Positions 26,472-35,219 of a DNA stretch of 64,000 nucleotides are shown here, in pieces. The position numbers and the translations under genes are program-made. The notes below the pieces were generated by a model. That model was not told the DNA's origin, did not search any database, and saw only the letters and a program-made list of their open reading frames with translations. This DNA is from UBA4582 sp002389265 (lineage in GTDB: Bacteria; Pseudomonadota; Gammaproteobacteria; Pseudomonadales; Azotimanducaceae). The stretch lies in assembly GCA_943788825.1 (NCBI GenBank), contig CALSRT010000003.1, positions 124,001 to 188,000 on the forward strand, given 5' to 3'. Within the stretch, counting starts at the first letter, position 1. The number at the start of each line of letters is the position of its first letter.

Positions 26472-27497
26472 ATGGATTTGATGCCATCGGCCTACGCGCT
26501 CAATCTGATTGAGGTGGCGCGCCAGCGCGGGATCGATCTGCTGGAAGCGGCGGGGCTGAGCTTGAGTGAGCTGGAGGCCGACGTCTATATTCCGCTGCCG
26601 GTTTATCTGCGGGTGGTGAACAGCTTCGATCGGCTTAGTCCCGATGATGCTTGGGCCTTTGATTTTGGCCAGCGGCTTGGCATTAATGCTCATGGTGCAT
26701 TGGGGCTGGCAGCGGTTAGCGCGTCTACGGTTGGTGCGGGTATGATCAGTTTGTGTCGCTATCTTCGAACTCGCACCTGTTCACTCGATGCAACGACAAT
26801 TTTATCTGGTGAAGACCTGATCGGCGAGTTTATCCACAATGCCGAGTTGGGGCGCCAGCTACCCCATGCCTGTGAAACCGTAGCGATGATCGTTCAAAAT
26901 TTTCTGACAGCCACAACAGGGCGCGTCAGTTTGCCATTGCGCTGGCGCTTTCCTTACCCAATGCCCGCCCATGCACATCGCTACACTGATTTCCTTTGGG
27001 GTAAAGTCGAGTTCGGCGCAACCACCATGCAGGTTGTCCTGCCTGGAGCACTGGTGCAGTTGTCTTCCTTGCTAAAAGACCAAGCCTTATCGGCTGCGGC
27101 TGAGCGCAAGTGTGCCGAGTTGCTGCAAACTCTGTATGCGAATCCTGACGTGGAGGCGGTCAGGGCGGTGTTGAATAAAGCCTATGGTTCGCGGGTGCGA
27201 GAAAGCCGGCCAACGACTCGGATACCGACGGCGCCAGAGGTTGCGTTGAGTTTGCATATCTCTACCAGAACCTTGATGCGACGGTTACACGTGGCTGATT
27301 CCAGTTTGAAGCTGATCAAGGACCAGTTGGCGACGTCGTATCTGCAAGAAATGCTCAGTGTCGGACAGTATTCTGCCAGTGAAATGGGGCAACGATTAGG
27401 CTATGACAATCCTGGAAATTTCACTCGCGCCTGCAGGCGAATGTTAGGCGACAGCCCCCAGGCATTATTGCGCGCAGCGCGCCATCGCTTTCATTGA
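26472..27497 (+). CDS. AraC-family transcriptional regulator
   Basis: About 341 residues. The N-terminal ~200 residues are of the arabinose-binding-like type found in OruR/ArgR-like AraC regulators (LLEAAGLSLSELEADVYIPL; HGALGLAAVSASTVG). The C-terminal DNA-binding part has two helix-turn-helices: VALSLHISTRTLMRRLH and the signature YSASEMGQRLGYDNPGNFTR with FTRACRRMLGDSPQALLR. I take the ATG at 26472, which has AAGGG 9 nt upstream. It lies divergent from the CYP153-type gene and probably activates it in response to an alkane or fatty acid, as in other CYP153 and alkB loci; this is inferred from position. Confidence 0.88.
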   Translation: MDLMPSAYALNLIEVARQRGIDLLEAAGLSLSELEADVYIPLPVYLRVVNSFDRLSPDDAWAFDFGQRLGINAHGALGLAAVSASTVGAGMISLCRYLRTRTCSLDATTILSGEDLIGEFIHNAELGRQLPHACETVAMIVQNFLTATTGRVSLPLRWRFPYPMPAHAHRYTDFLWGKVEFGATTMQVVLPGALVQLSSLLKDQALSAAAERKCAELLQTLYANPDVEAVRAVLNKAYGSRVRESRPTTRIPTAPEVALSLHISTRTLMRRLHVADSSLKLIKDQLATSYLQEMLSVGQYSASEMGQRLGYDNPGNFTRACRRMLGDSPQALLRAARHRFH

Positions 27498-27529
27498 GAC
27501 CGAGCGGGGCTGCTGTAACGCCGCTGCGG

Positions 27530-28729
27530 TTAACAAATGCCCTGTTGTCGTAAGCTGGCTATCTGACTTTCGTTATAGCCTAGAGACGTCAACACCGATG
27601 TGGTGTCCTGGCTAAGTATTGGTGGTGTGGTTCGCACCATGGGGCCGTCAGCATCAAGCAGATAGCCCGCCTTAACAACTGTGAAGGCCTTGGTGTTATC
27701 AATCGGATGTGGCAGCGTTTCAAAGACTTCGCGATATTCGAATTGCGGATCTTCGATGACTTCTGCCAAGCCCCTGATCTCGGCTGTTGGAATACCGACA
27801 GCTGATAATTTGATCATCCAGTGTGAAGTTGTTTCCAGCTTAATCAAGTCGGTCAATGCTTGACCGACTTCGATGTAATTGTCGAGCCGGGCTTGGGGGC
27901 TGGCGAATGCCTTGAGTTCAAGCAGGTGTGATGCCTCAAGGGCAGCAAATAATTTTTCGACCTGGGGCTGACGCAAGGCGACGATCTGAACAAAGCTGTC
28001 TTTGGTGGCGAACACGTTTGCGGTGGGTTGGCGTGTGGGCGACGCGTTACCCATCAATCCGAGTAGATTGCCTTGATTCAGAAAATTACTGTATTGCGGT
28101 GCTTGCATCACGATGGCCGTATCCATCATTGCAACATCAATCCGCTGGCCTAATCCGGTATTGGCCCGTCGAAACAGCGCGGCGGAGATGCTAAAGGCGG
28201 TATTCAATCCCGTCGACATATCGACTGGCATATAACCCGTTCTAGTGGGCCCGGTTTGTTCGTGACCGTTCTGCGACATCATGCCGGATGCAGCCTGTAT
28301 GGCGCCATCGTAAGCGGCTTCGCCGGCTTTGGGCCCGGTTTGGCCATAACCGGTGACCGAACAGTAAATTAAATCAGGCTTGATCGCCTTCAAGTCGTCA
28401 TAGCCAAGCCCCAGACGTTCCATGGTGCCTGCCTTGAAGTTCTCGACCAGAACGTCAGTGGTGGCAATCAGCTGTTTGATGATGTCGACAGCCTGGGGTG
28501 TTTTCAGGTTGAGGGTCAGACTTTGCTTGTTCAGATTCATGGCGAGAAAGGAGGGTGAAAGGCCTTGGTCCTCGCCGATATTCATCAAACCTCGGGTTTG
28601 ATCACCACCCACGGGCTGTTCGATCTTGATGACTTCAGCGCCAAGCAAGGCGAGTTGCATGACCGCAAAAGGTGCGGCGAGTACCTGCGAAAAATCAATA
28701 ATTCGAATACCTTCAAATGCCTGTGGCAT
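27530..28729 (-). CDS. CaiB/BaiF (class III) CoA-transferase
   Basis: A 399-residue family III CoA-transferase: RIIDFSQVLAAPFAVMQLAL, LGAEVIKIEQPVGGDQTRG, SLTLNLKTPQAVDIIKQL and the catalytic aspartate in GYMPVDMSTGLNTAF. The enzyme moves CoA between carboxylic acids; the acceptor cannot be read from sequence. It is followed on the same strand by a double-hotdog protein, an MFS transporter and an LLM oxidoreductase in the upstream direction (28.8-32.2 kb), which suggests a catabolic group for an imported acid. Confidence 0.92.
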   Translation of the reverse strand: MPQAFEGIRIIDFSQVLAAPFAVMQLALLGAEVIKIEQPVGGDQTRGLMNIGEDQGLSPSFLAMNLNKQSLTLNLKTPQAVDIIKQLIATTDVLVENFKAGTMERLGLGYDDLKAIKPDLIYCSVTGYGQTGPKAGEAAYDGAIQAASGMMSQNGHEQTGPTRTGYMPVDMSTGLNTAFSISAALFRRANTGLGQRIDVAMMDTAIVMQAPQYSNFLNQGNLLGLMGNASPTRQPTANVFATKDSFVQIVALRQPQVEKLFAALEASHLLELKAFASPQARLDNYIEVGQALTDLIKLETTSHWMIKLSAVGIPTAEIRGLAEVIEDPQFEYREVFETLPHPIDNTKAFTVVKAGYLLDADGPMVRTTPPILSQDTTSVLTSLGYNESQIASLRQQGIC

Positions 28730-28821
28730 GAAAACTCCCTATGTATTGTGGCTATATGAGTCGATGAGCGAGTTCACGTCCTTGTGCGCAGCTATCTCGC
28801 GTTAATAGGCCTTAAATCATA

Positions 28822-29613
28822 TTAATTAAGAGCGTTAATCTTGGCTTCAGTGAGTACTTTTCCCGCGCGCAACAGCGCGATGGCGCGCCAAGGATCTGCA
28901 GCGACAACGAATTCGTCGTCCCAAAAAACCGGGCGCCGAAAATAGATCGAAAGATCGAAAGATTGACATGACTGCTGTTCGTAGAGCGTATGGATTAAGT
29001 AATGCACTCCCATCCCGCCGCCAATAATCGGCGCACGAAACCCTGCCTTGTTTGCAGCTGCCAGCTCATAGTGAATGCTGTTGCCCTCCAGGGAGTAATC
29101 CTTCACCTGTTGGGGCGTCAATGAGTAGGCGCCGAAAGGGGTAAGCTCGTCGACATTATCGATCACCGGCGCAGGTCGTTCTCCTGCGCCTCGGTTTGTG
29201 ACTGACTCAGAACCTGTTTGTCGCGCTGGCCGCAGAGAAGTACGCGGCGCGCTGATCGCTCGCCGGCCATCCTGGTCTTCAAACCAGACATCAGTTTCAA
29301 TTTGCTGGCCGCGGGGAACCGCCGTGACTTTGCTGATAAAGCCGCGAGCGACTAACGGTTCACCAAGACGTAGCGGACGGTGTTGCACCAGTCGGGTCAG
29401 CATATTGACGTTACCTTCAGCGCTGATGCCGTTATTGATGCCGGCGCGAATGCCAATGGCGATAAAAAATGCTGCATCAACGAAACCGCCCAGTGAGTCA
29501 CTGTTCAGCCCACAAGCTGCCAACTTTGCCGACTGAAATGCTTCGGTTACCACAACCTCTTCGGGTTTGAATTCAAAGCCTGATACGGGTTCCTGCCACT
29601 GGGTATCGTTCAT
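28822..29613 (-). CDS. MaoC-like double-hotdog protein
   Basis: A 263-residue protein with two hotdog-like halves. The second half has SLTPQQVKDYSLEGNSIHYE and then FRAPIIGGGMGVHYLIHTLY, which resembles the hydratase-type pattern of a D-x4-H region followed by an I-G-hot-dog helix. The first half keeps the fold (NMLTRLVQHRPLRLGEPLVA). It is probably an enoyl-CoA hydratase or a non-catalytic relative acting on the CoA ester made by the CoA-transferase next door. The exact catalytic dyad is not clearly seen, so the activity is tentative. Confidence 0.65.
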   Translation of the reverse strand: MNDTQWQEPVSGFEFKPEEVVVTEAFQSAKLAACGLNSDSLGGFVDAAFFIAIGIRAGINNGISAEGNVNMLTRLVQHRPLRLGEPLVARGFISKVTAVPRGQQIETDVWFEDQDGRRAISAPRTSLRPARQTGSESVTNRGAGERPAPVIDNVDELTPFGAYSLTPQQVKDYSLEGNSIHYELAAANKAGFRAPIIGGGMGVHYLIHTLYEQQSCQSFDLSIYFRRPVFWDDEFVVAADPWRAIALLRAGKVLTEAKINALN

Positions 29614-29775
29614 CGATCCGTGCCTCTTGTTGCCGCTGCCTGATTGTGTTTTTTCGATCTTTCTTGATTTTGTCTGTCTTTGACAGGCCGGCCAGTGTAT
29701 CTCCGGGCAAGGTATCTGTCTGGTCTATGGCCGGCCGTGGTTGTTGATGTTGTGGGTTGACTTTCATCGCCTGTC

Positions 29776-31080
29776 TTACGTTACGCTGCGCGCCTGCGAT
29801 ATATCCGCTGATAATGTCTTAGCTGCCATGAAATAGTGGAATGCACTCCACAGGTTGACTAAGGAGAACAGCATCAATGAGTAGCGCAATGACTCCTGGC
29901 CATATTCTGCGCTGAACACGTCGCTGAGGATGCCGACGGCCTGAGGACCGAGGCCAAGGCCAATGATGTTCAACAAGAATAAACAGATGGCTGCGGCCAC
30001 GGACCGCATCTCGGGTTTGACCAGGCTCTGGACCATGGCGAATGTTGGCGCGAGATAAAAGCCGCCGAAAAATGCCGGAACCAAGTAGATAAACATGGCG
30101 GGTAAAAATTCCGCGGTGAGAAAAAACCAGACTAAAAACGGTACCAGGCCGGCTTTGCCAATGGCGACTACCCAAGCGAACCAGCGTTCGTCCCGTCGAC
30201 CTAAAACGTCAGCCAGTTTCCCGGCACTAAAGGTGCCGATGCCACCGACCACCCCGGACATCAATGCCAGAGTAAAACCCACTTCCGTTTGACTCAAACC
30301 GTGGGAGCGAACGAAGAAGGCGGGTAGCCACAGAACCATGCCATAACCAACGAAGCCGGCCAGCGAACTGCCGAAGACCACATGCCGGGTTGCTGGGGTG
30401 CGCCACATATACCGCGCCACATCCCAAAAAGGGGGTGCCTTGGCCATTGTGGTCTGTTCATCCGACTGCCCTCGAATGGGTTCTTTTAATGTGAACCTGA
30501 CAAGCAAGGCGAGCAGCAGGCCGGGCAAGCCGACGGCAACGAATGTCATTCGCCAACCCCAGTGTTCGCTCATCCAGCCACCACCCAAATAGGCAATGAG
30601 TAAACCGAGATTAACCCCCAGGGCATAGATACCCATGGCAGTGCCGCGCTGTTTTAGTTCAAACATATCGGAGATCATTGAGTGCGATGGCGGACTCGAG
30701 CCAGCCTCGCCGATGCCAACGCCGATGCGCATGAGCGACAATTGTAAAAAATTCTGAGCGTAGCCGCAGGCTACGGTCATGGCGCTCCAGACCGTGATGG
30801 CGATGGTGATGATGTTACGACGATTGCTGCGGTCTGCCAGCATGGCGATGGGCATGCCGAGGGTCGCGTAGAACAAAGCGAAGGTCAGGCCGATCAGAAA
30901 GCCCATCTGGGTGTCTGATGCGCCGAGATCATTCTTGATGGGCTGCAATAAGATGCCCATGATCTGCCGGTCCACATGACTCGAGGTAAAGACCAGAACC
31001 AACACGCCCAGAGCGTACCATCGGTACCAGGGCGCGGTAGAAATGCGCTGGGTGCTTGTCGTGTCCGTGCTGTCCGTCAT
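29776..31080 (-). CDS. MFS transporter, spinster-like type
   Basis: A 434-residue inner-membrane carrier with 12 predicted segments. The N-terminal half shows the YALGVLVLVFTSSHVDRQIM start typical of spinster-like MFS proteins, the loop 2-3 motif GMPIAMLADRSNRRNIITIA and the MRIGVGIGEAGSSPPSHSMI block. This subgroup is often found beside genes for degradation of aromatic or sterol-like acids in marine gammaproteobacteria. The substrate is unknown; position with CaiB, hotdog and LLM genes suggests import of their common substrate. Confidence 0.9.
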   Translation of the reverse strand: MTDSTDTTSTQRISTAPWYRWYALGVLVLVFTSSHVDRQIMGILLQPIKNDLGASDTQMGFLIGLTFALFYATLGMPIAMLADRSNRRNIITIAITVWSAMTVACGYAQNFLQLSLMRIGVGIGEAGSSPPSHSMISDMFELKQRGTAMGIYALGVNLGLLIAYLGGGWMSEHWGWRMTFVAVGLPGLLLALLVRFTLKEPIRGQSDEQTTMAKAPPFWDVARYMWRTPATRHVVFGSSLAGFVGYGMVLWLPAFFVRSHGLSQTEVGFTLALMSGVVGGIGTFSAGKLADVLGRRDERWFAWVVAIGKAGLVPFLVWFFLTAEFLPAMFIYLVPAFFGGFYLAPTFAMVQSLVKPEMRSVAAAICLFLLNIIGLGLGPQAVGILSDVFSAEYGQESLRYSLMLFSLVNLWSAFHYFMAAKTLSADISQARSVT

Positions 31081-31180
31081 GGGTTGCTCGCAATGATTCA
31101 GGGTCTACTGTAGTGTGAAAACGAGTGCCAGATCAGCATTCAAAAAATACTATTTACCGCGATCTGGCAGTCAGTTGGCA

Positions 31181-32188
31181 TCAATTGGCCTTCAATTTCT
31201 GCATGATCTCCTGCTGATGATTGGCGTCTTTGGCGGCGAAATTTGCGGTGGTGCGATCCACAACATCACCGAAGCGCTGTTTGAATAGATCCACAGCCAC
31301 GTCAGTCTCGCCCACCAGCGCAAATTGATCGAGGATTTCATCGGTAATGAGGGCGCCCATGGCATCCCATTGACCGACTTTTGATAGGCGATTAAGTTCG
31401 AGTTGCAGGTCGCCCCAACCGTGTACGGCAAGCACCGGTTTGTATGCCGGCGTTGATCCATAGAAGGCGATCTGTTTGCAGACAGCTGCTTTGGTTGCGT
31501 TAAATTCTTCCTCAGTGCGACCGGTGACGACGAAGCCGGGGTAAGATATTTCAAAATTTTCACGACTTCGGCCCGAAGCAGTCAGGCCCTTTTCCAGGGC
31601 GGGTAACGTCACCTCGCGCAGATATTTCTCCGTCGTGAAGGCGTGCAGAATAACCCCATCGGCCACTTCTCCGGCGACCTGTGTCATCAGTGGACCCACT
31701 GCCGCAAGAATGACTCGTGGCGCCCCATAGGTATTGTCAGTCGGCGTGAACATCGGGGTCATCAGGCTGTGGGTGTAATAGTCGCCGCGGAAATTCAAGG
31801 GTTCGCCCTCGTACCAGCAAGACCAGATAGCCCGCATCGCCAGGATAAACTCACGCATCCGTTTAGCTGGGTCAGACCAGGGCATGCTGAAACGTTTGGT
31901 AATGTGGGGCTGAATCTGGGAGCCCAGTCCCATCACGAACCGACCCTTGGACAGGCTGTTCAGGTCGTGACCGATATTGGCGAGTAACATCGGGGTTCTG
32001 GAAAAGGCCACCGCGATAGAAGTAACCAGTTCAATCTGCGTGGTGCTCTGCGCTGCCAGCAGTAATGGAAAGAAAGGATCGTGCGCCATCTCGGCAGTAA
32101 TAGCGCCATCGTAGCCGGCCGCTTCAAGTTTTGCTGCGCTGGCGGGTGCATCTGCCAGTTTACCCATGAGTCCGCTGTCTAATTTCAT
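31181..32188 (-). CDS. LLM-class oxidoreductase (TIGR03617-like)
   Basis: A 335-residue luciferase-fold protein beginning MKLDSGLMGKLADAPASAAK and YDGAITAEMAHDPFFPLLLA, then VTSIAVAFSRTPMLLANIG and LSKGRFVMGLGSQIQPHITK, the pattern of the TIGR03617 group annotated as F420-dependent. The GQ-x-HITKRF region is characteristic. The cofactor may be F420 or FMNH2; this cannot be decided here. It lies upstream of the MFS gene on the same strand, about 100 nt away, and may start the catabolic transcription unit. It is only distantly like the LLM gene at 2021-2893. Confidence 0.88.
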   Translation of the reverse strand: MKLDSGLMGKLADAPASAAKLEAAGYDGAITAEMAHDPFFPLLLAAQSTTQIELVTSIAVAFSRTPMLLANIGHDLNSLSKGRFVMGLGSQIQPHITKRFSMPWSDPAKRMREFILAMRAIWSCWYEGEPLNFRGDYYTHSLMTPMFTPTDNTYGAPRVILAAVGPLMTQVAGEVADGVILHAFTTEKYLREVTLPALEKGLTASGRSRENFEISYPGFVVTGRTEEEFNATKAAVCKQIAFYGSTPAYKPVLAVHGWGDLQLELNRLSKVGQWDAMGALITDEILDQFALVGETDVAVDLFKQRFGDVVDRTTANFAAKDANHQQEIMQKLKAN

Positions 32189-32339
32189 CTGTGAGGTTCC
32201 ATTCTAGTAAAACTTGAAAATAGCACTGTTTGCCGGTGGCTACCAACAGCTTGTTGTCAGCGTCGGCGATCAGTCTTGCGTTGAACCTGTAAAGGCGGCA
32301 TTCTTGCGAGCAATTATCTCGTCATGGTGCTGGTGCAAT

Positions 32340-32966
32340 ATGCTCGACAATAAAACAGTGATCGAGGTCTTTACCGACTTCGTTTGACCCTGGTGTTATC
32401 TCAGTACAGTTAGTATTGAACGCCTGCAAACAGAAGAAAATGTTGAAATCCGCTGGGTTTACTTCCCCTTGCACCCCGAAACTCCGTTGGAAGGGCGCTT
32501 GTTGAGTGATCTGTTCAAAGGTCGGGAATCTCAGGTGGCGGATTTCCAACGCCAGATGACCCAGCTGACAGCAGAGCAGGGGTTACCCTATGGCCATCGC
32601 GACAAGACCTTCAATTCGCGCCTGGCGCAAGAGATGGCAAGCTGGGCAGATACTCAGCCTGATGGCGCACGATTCCATGCCGTACTTTACCGGGCTTATT
32701 TCGTTGATAACTTGAATATCGGCGACAGTGAAGTATTGGTGACCTTGGCCGCCGAGGCCGGCCTGGATGTGGCACAGGCCAGACGCGTGATGACTGAGCG
32801 CCTTTTTTCAGCGCACGTGGACGCTGATTGGCAGAGAGCCCGGCCCGAAGGGATTACCGGTGTACCGACCTTTGTCAGCGCGGGCTTAGCCGTTGTTGGC
32901 TGTCAGCCATATGAAATGTTGTTGCGGTTTGTGACCCACTTGCGTGGTCTTGAGAGCGCAGAGTGA
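32340..32966 (+). CDS. DsbA/FrnE-like selenoprotein oxidoreductase (in-frame TGA = Sec)
   Basis: Reading from the ATG at 32340 gives MLDNKTVIEVFTDFV, then TGA (32385-32387), then PWCYLSTVSIERLQTEEN and an uninterrupted frame to 32966, 208 residues. The TGA is exactly where FrnE/DsbA-type thioredoxin-fold proteins have the first Cys of CPWC, so the active site becomes UPWC (Sec16, Cys19). The rest is intact: FPLHPETPLEGRLL, the helical insert, and the cis-Pro loop GITGVPTFV near residue 178. A SECIS-like hairpin starts 4 nt after the TGA. Annotation that takes TGA as stop would give only a fragment from a TTG at 32469. It probably works as a cytosolic thiol/selenol redox enzyme; no signal peptide is seen. 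A nonsense mutation is the alternative. The ribosome binding site is weak. Confidence 0.82.
32392..32424 (+). promoter_or_regulatory. bacterial SECIS-like element
   Basis: Lower stem GGTGTT (32392-32397) with AACGCC (32419-32424), 6 pairs including one U-G; 5' bulge ATCT; upper stem CAGTAC with GTATTG, 6 pairs including one G-U; loop AGTTA (32408-32412) with a GU as in the SelB-binding loop. The loop begins 21 nt after the TGA, within the range of known bacterial SECIS elements. Confidence 0.72.
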
Positions 32967-33190
32967 CGCATTGATTCTGTTGCACCGGTCGATAATAAAG
33001 CGACGGATACTGTTTGGGTCATAGGCAGGCGGGTGCTAGCACCAAGTCAGTACGCCGTGAGTTGGGTTACCAGTATTTTCGCGGCGTTTCATGGTAAGGC
33101 GTTTTTTGACGACAGCGAAGCGTCGACCTATGGAATCAATATTCACTTTCATTTGTTAACATGGGACGCTTCACCTCGATGAGTTAACCC

Positions 33191-34039
33191 ATGTCCACTT
33201 CAAAATTTGATCCTGCTAGCGTTCCCTTGCGATCTGCAGCGACTGTGCTGCTAATCGATGATCGACCAGATTTGCAAGTCTTTATGATGAAGCGTAACGT
33301 CAATACGGCGTTTGCTGGCGGCATGTGGGTTTTCCCCGGTGGTTCTGTAGATCTTGGAGATACTGCGGAGAATTATGGCGATTACTGTGTGCATCGATCT
33401 GAGGCGCAAGCTTGCGAAGCGCTGGGGCTAGATCGAGGCGGTCTTGCATTTTATGTTGCAGCGATTCGCGAGGCGTTCGAAGAGGCGGGTATATTGCTGG
33501 CCTTGCATCGAGGTGATCACTCACTATTACAGCTTGATTCGCCCGCTACCATTCAGCGGTTTGAGGCCCATCGGGACGGTGTGAATGCGGCTAGTCTCGA
33601 CTTTCTAGAGGTCTTGAATCGTGAATCTCTGATCCTGGACGCCGCCACTATGCACTATGTGGCGCGCTGGATCACGCCCGTTGGGCCGCCGCGTCGATTT
33701 GATACTCGATTTTTTGTCGCCCGGATGCCCACCTGGCAACAGCCGATTCATGATGACCACGAGTTGGTGCATTCCAGTTGGATGGCGCCGGCGGAAATTT
33801 TGGCCTTGGCTGAGCGCAAGGAAATCAGCCTAATGCCGCCGACGATGCGCATGGTGGAATGTTTGGCTCAGTTTGCTTCGACGGCAGCGGTGATGGCGTC
33901 CGCAGAGGCAAATTTACCGGATATCAGAGTGCCCATGAATGGTCTCGCTGCCGTGGACCCGTCGATGGCTGGCGCTGCGTCGATCAATCAAGCCGAACCT
34001 GGTTGGGTACGGCTAAGGCCATTGAGTTCAGAGTCTTAA
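33191..34039 (+). CDS. Nudix hydrolase (NUDT19-like)
   Basis: A 282-residue Nudix protein. The box is split as in the NUDT19/RP2 branch: GGMWVFPGGSVDLGD, then an insertion of about 40 residues, then AAIREAFEEAGILLAL, which supplies the REAxEE metal-binding glutamates. NUDT19-type enzymes hydrolyse CoA and acyl-CoA to give 3',5'-ADP and phosphopantetheine derivatives, so turnover of CoA esters is a plausible role next to so many CoA-using genes; this is inferred from the family. It overlaps the converging SDR gene by 4 nt. Confidence 0.87.
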   Translation: MSTSKFDPASVPLRSAATVLLIDDRPDLQVFMMKRNVNTAFAGGMWVFPGGSVDLGDTAENYGDYCVHRSEAQACEALGLDRGGLAFYVAAIREAFEEAGILLALHRGDHSLLQLDSPATIQRFEAHRDGVNAASLDFLEVLNRESLILDAATMHYVARWITPVGPPRRFDTRFFVARMPTWQQPIHDDHELVHSSWMAPAEILALAERKEISLMPPTMRMVECLAQFASTAAVMASAEANLPDIRVPMNGLAAVDPSMAGAASINQAEPGWVRLRPLSSES

Positions 34040-34812
34040 CGACTGGGCTTGAATCTCGCGAATAGACCGCCAACGCCGCGAACTAGCCAGCGTGGCTGAT
34101 GCTTTGCCCAGGTCACGGCAGCTTGGTTGGCGACGCCTGGAATCCGAATGACGTCGCCTGCCATCAGGGCTTGATAACCTTCCCTGGCGACATCTTCGGT
34201 GCTCGACATCATAAAGGGGGGCACATCTTGGGCCATCAAGTCGTTCACCAGTTCCGTCCGAGTGAGGCCTGGGCACAAGGCGCTGACTGTCACGCCAGTG
34301 CCGCGTAGTTCCTCAGACAAGGACTCAGTGAGTGATAACACGAAGGCCTTGCTCGCCGCGTATACCGCCATTGATGGCACCGGTTGAAATGCCGCGACCG
34401 ACGCCACATTGAGAATTCTGCCGCTGCCACGTTGAATCATGGGCTGACTGTAATGCTGAGTGAGGCGGGCAAGGGCGCTAATGTTCAGGCCAATGAGTTG
34501 ATCGATTTGGGCCATGGCGGTGTCGTGAAAACTGCCGCTGTGGGCGACGCCGGCGTTGTTGACCAGCACATCGATGTTTTTGCCGAGCAATTCAACAGCC
34601 GCAATTAGCTTTGCTGGTCCCGTATCAGTCGCCAGGTCGCTGATGACGATATCGACAGCGACCTGAGTGCCAAGCTCTGCTGCCAGTGCCTCAAGCCGGT
34701 CGCCGCGGCGCGCGGTAATCACCAGATCGTATTGATGGCTGGCGAATTCTCGTGCCAGCGCCTCGCCAATACCTGATGAGGCGCCGGTGATCAGTGCCGT
34801 ACCCTTACTCAT
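34036..34812 (-). CDS. SDR-family NAD(P)-dependent oxidoreductase
   Basis: Classical short-chain dehydrogenase of 258 residues: TALITGASSGIGEALAREFA, LVITARRGDRLEAL, DVLVNNAGVAHSGSF, catalytic Ser in ILNVASVAAFQPVPS and YAASKAFVLSLTE with Tyr-x3-Lys, then ALCPGLTRTELVND. TARR after the second strand suggests NADPH preference. The start overlaps the end of the small DUF6489 gene by 8 nt, so the two are likely translated together. The substrate is not known. Confidence 0.9.
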   Translation of the reverse strand: MSKGTALITGASSGIGEALAREFASHQYDLVITARRGDRLEALAAELGTQVAVDIVISDLATDTGPAKLIAAVELLGKNIDVLVNNAGVAHSGSFHDTAMAQIDQLIGLNISALARLTQHYSQPMIQRGSGRILNVASVAAFQPVPSMAVYAASKAFVLSLTESLSEELRGTGVTVSALCPGLTRTELVNDLMAQDVPPFMMSSTEDVAREGYQALMAGDVIRIPGVANQAAVTWAKHQPRWLVRGVGGLFARFKPSR

Positions 34813-35071
34813 GGTCTTTACCTGATTGCGTGGGTTTGGACTTGGTTGAATCTTCAGTGGCGCTGCCCATCATCTTCTGTAGCCATTGCTGGTAGGCTGC
34901 CATTGGCTGCATGGCGGTAGCGATGAGATCGCTATACTGACTGCCGCCAGATTCCTTCAGGTAGGCCTGGGCGTTCTGCAGAATTTGTTCCTGAAGCTTG
35001 TCGACATTCGGCAGGCCAATGAAGCGGCGTAATTCTTCCGGTGTGATGTCCACGTCAACGGTAATCTTCAT
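34805..35071 (-). CDS. DUF6489-family small protein
   Basis: 88 residues beginning MKITVDVDITPEELRRFIGL, then LPNVDKLQEQILQNAQAYL, and a polar tail. The start and the -x-PEELRRFIGLP- segment match what I recall of DUF6489, a family seen near phasin and PHA genes in proteobacteria. The middle is helical and could bind other helical proteins such as phasins. GGAAAAC precedes the ATG. It overlaps the SDR downstream. Confidence 0.7.
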   Translation of the reverse strand: MKITVDVDITPEELRRFIGLPNVDKLQEQILQNAQAYLKESGGSQYSDLIATAMQPMAAYQQWLQKMMGSATEDSTKSKPTQSGKDHE

Positions 35072-35131
35072 AGAGTTTTCCTGTGGCTGAAGGGCTGATC
35101 TAGTCTGGGACTATCCTATCCCAAAACGAGA

Positions 35132-35151
35132 GGAGGGCGTAAACGCCCTCC
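35132..35151 (-). terminator. hairpin downstream of phasin 1
   Basis: GGAGGGCG-TAAA-CGCCCTCC, a perfect 8-bp stem 69 nt after the phasin stop, between it and the DUF6489 gene. The T-run on the minus strand is weak (CTCTCGTTTTGG). Confidence 0.55.
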
Positions 35152-35219
35152 AATTTTGCTCGCTGAACTAATGTTGACAGGGCTGCGCTAAGTCTGCGGG
35201 AAGCCTGTCAAATTCAGAT

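Noticed and set aside
32469..32966. Stand-alone DsbA-like protein starting at the TTG 32469
   Set aside because: It would lack the active site, and the upstream codons 32340-32468 encode the missing N-terminus across the TGA.
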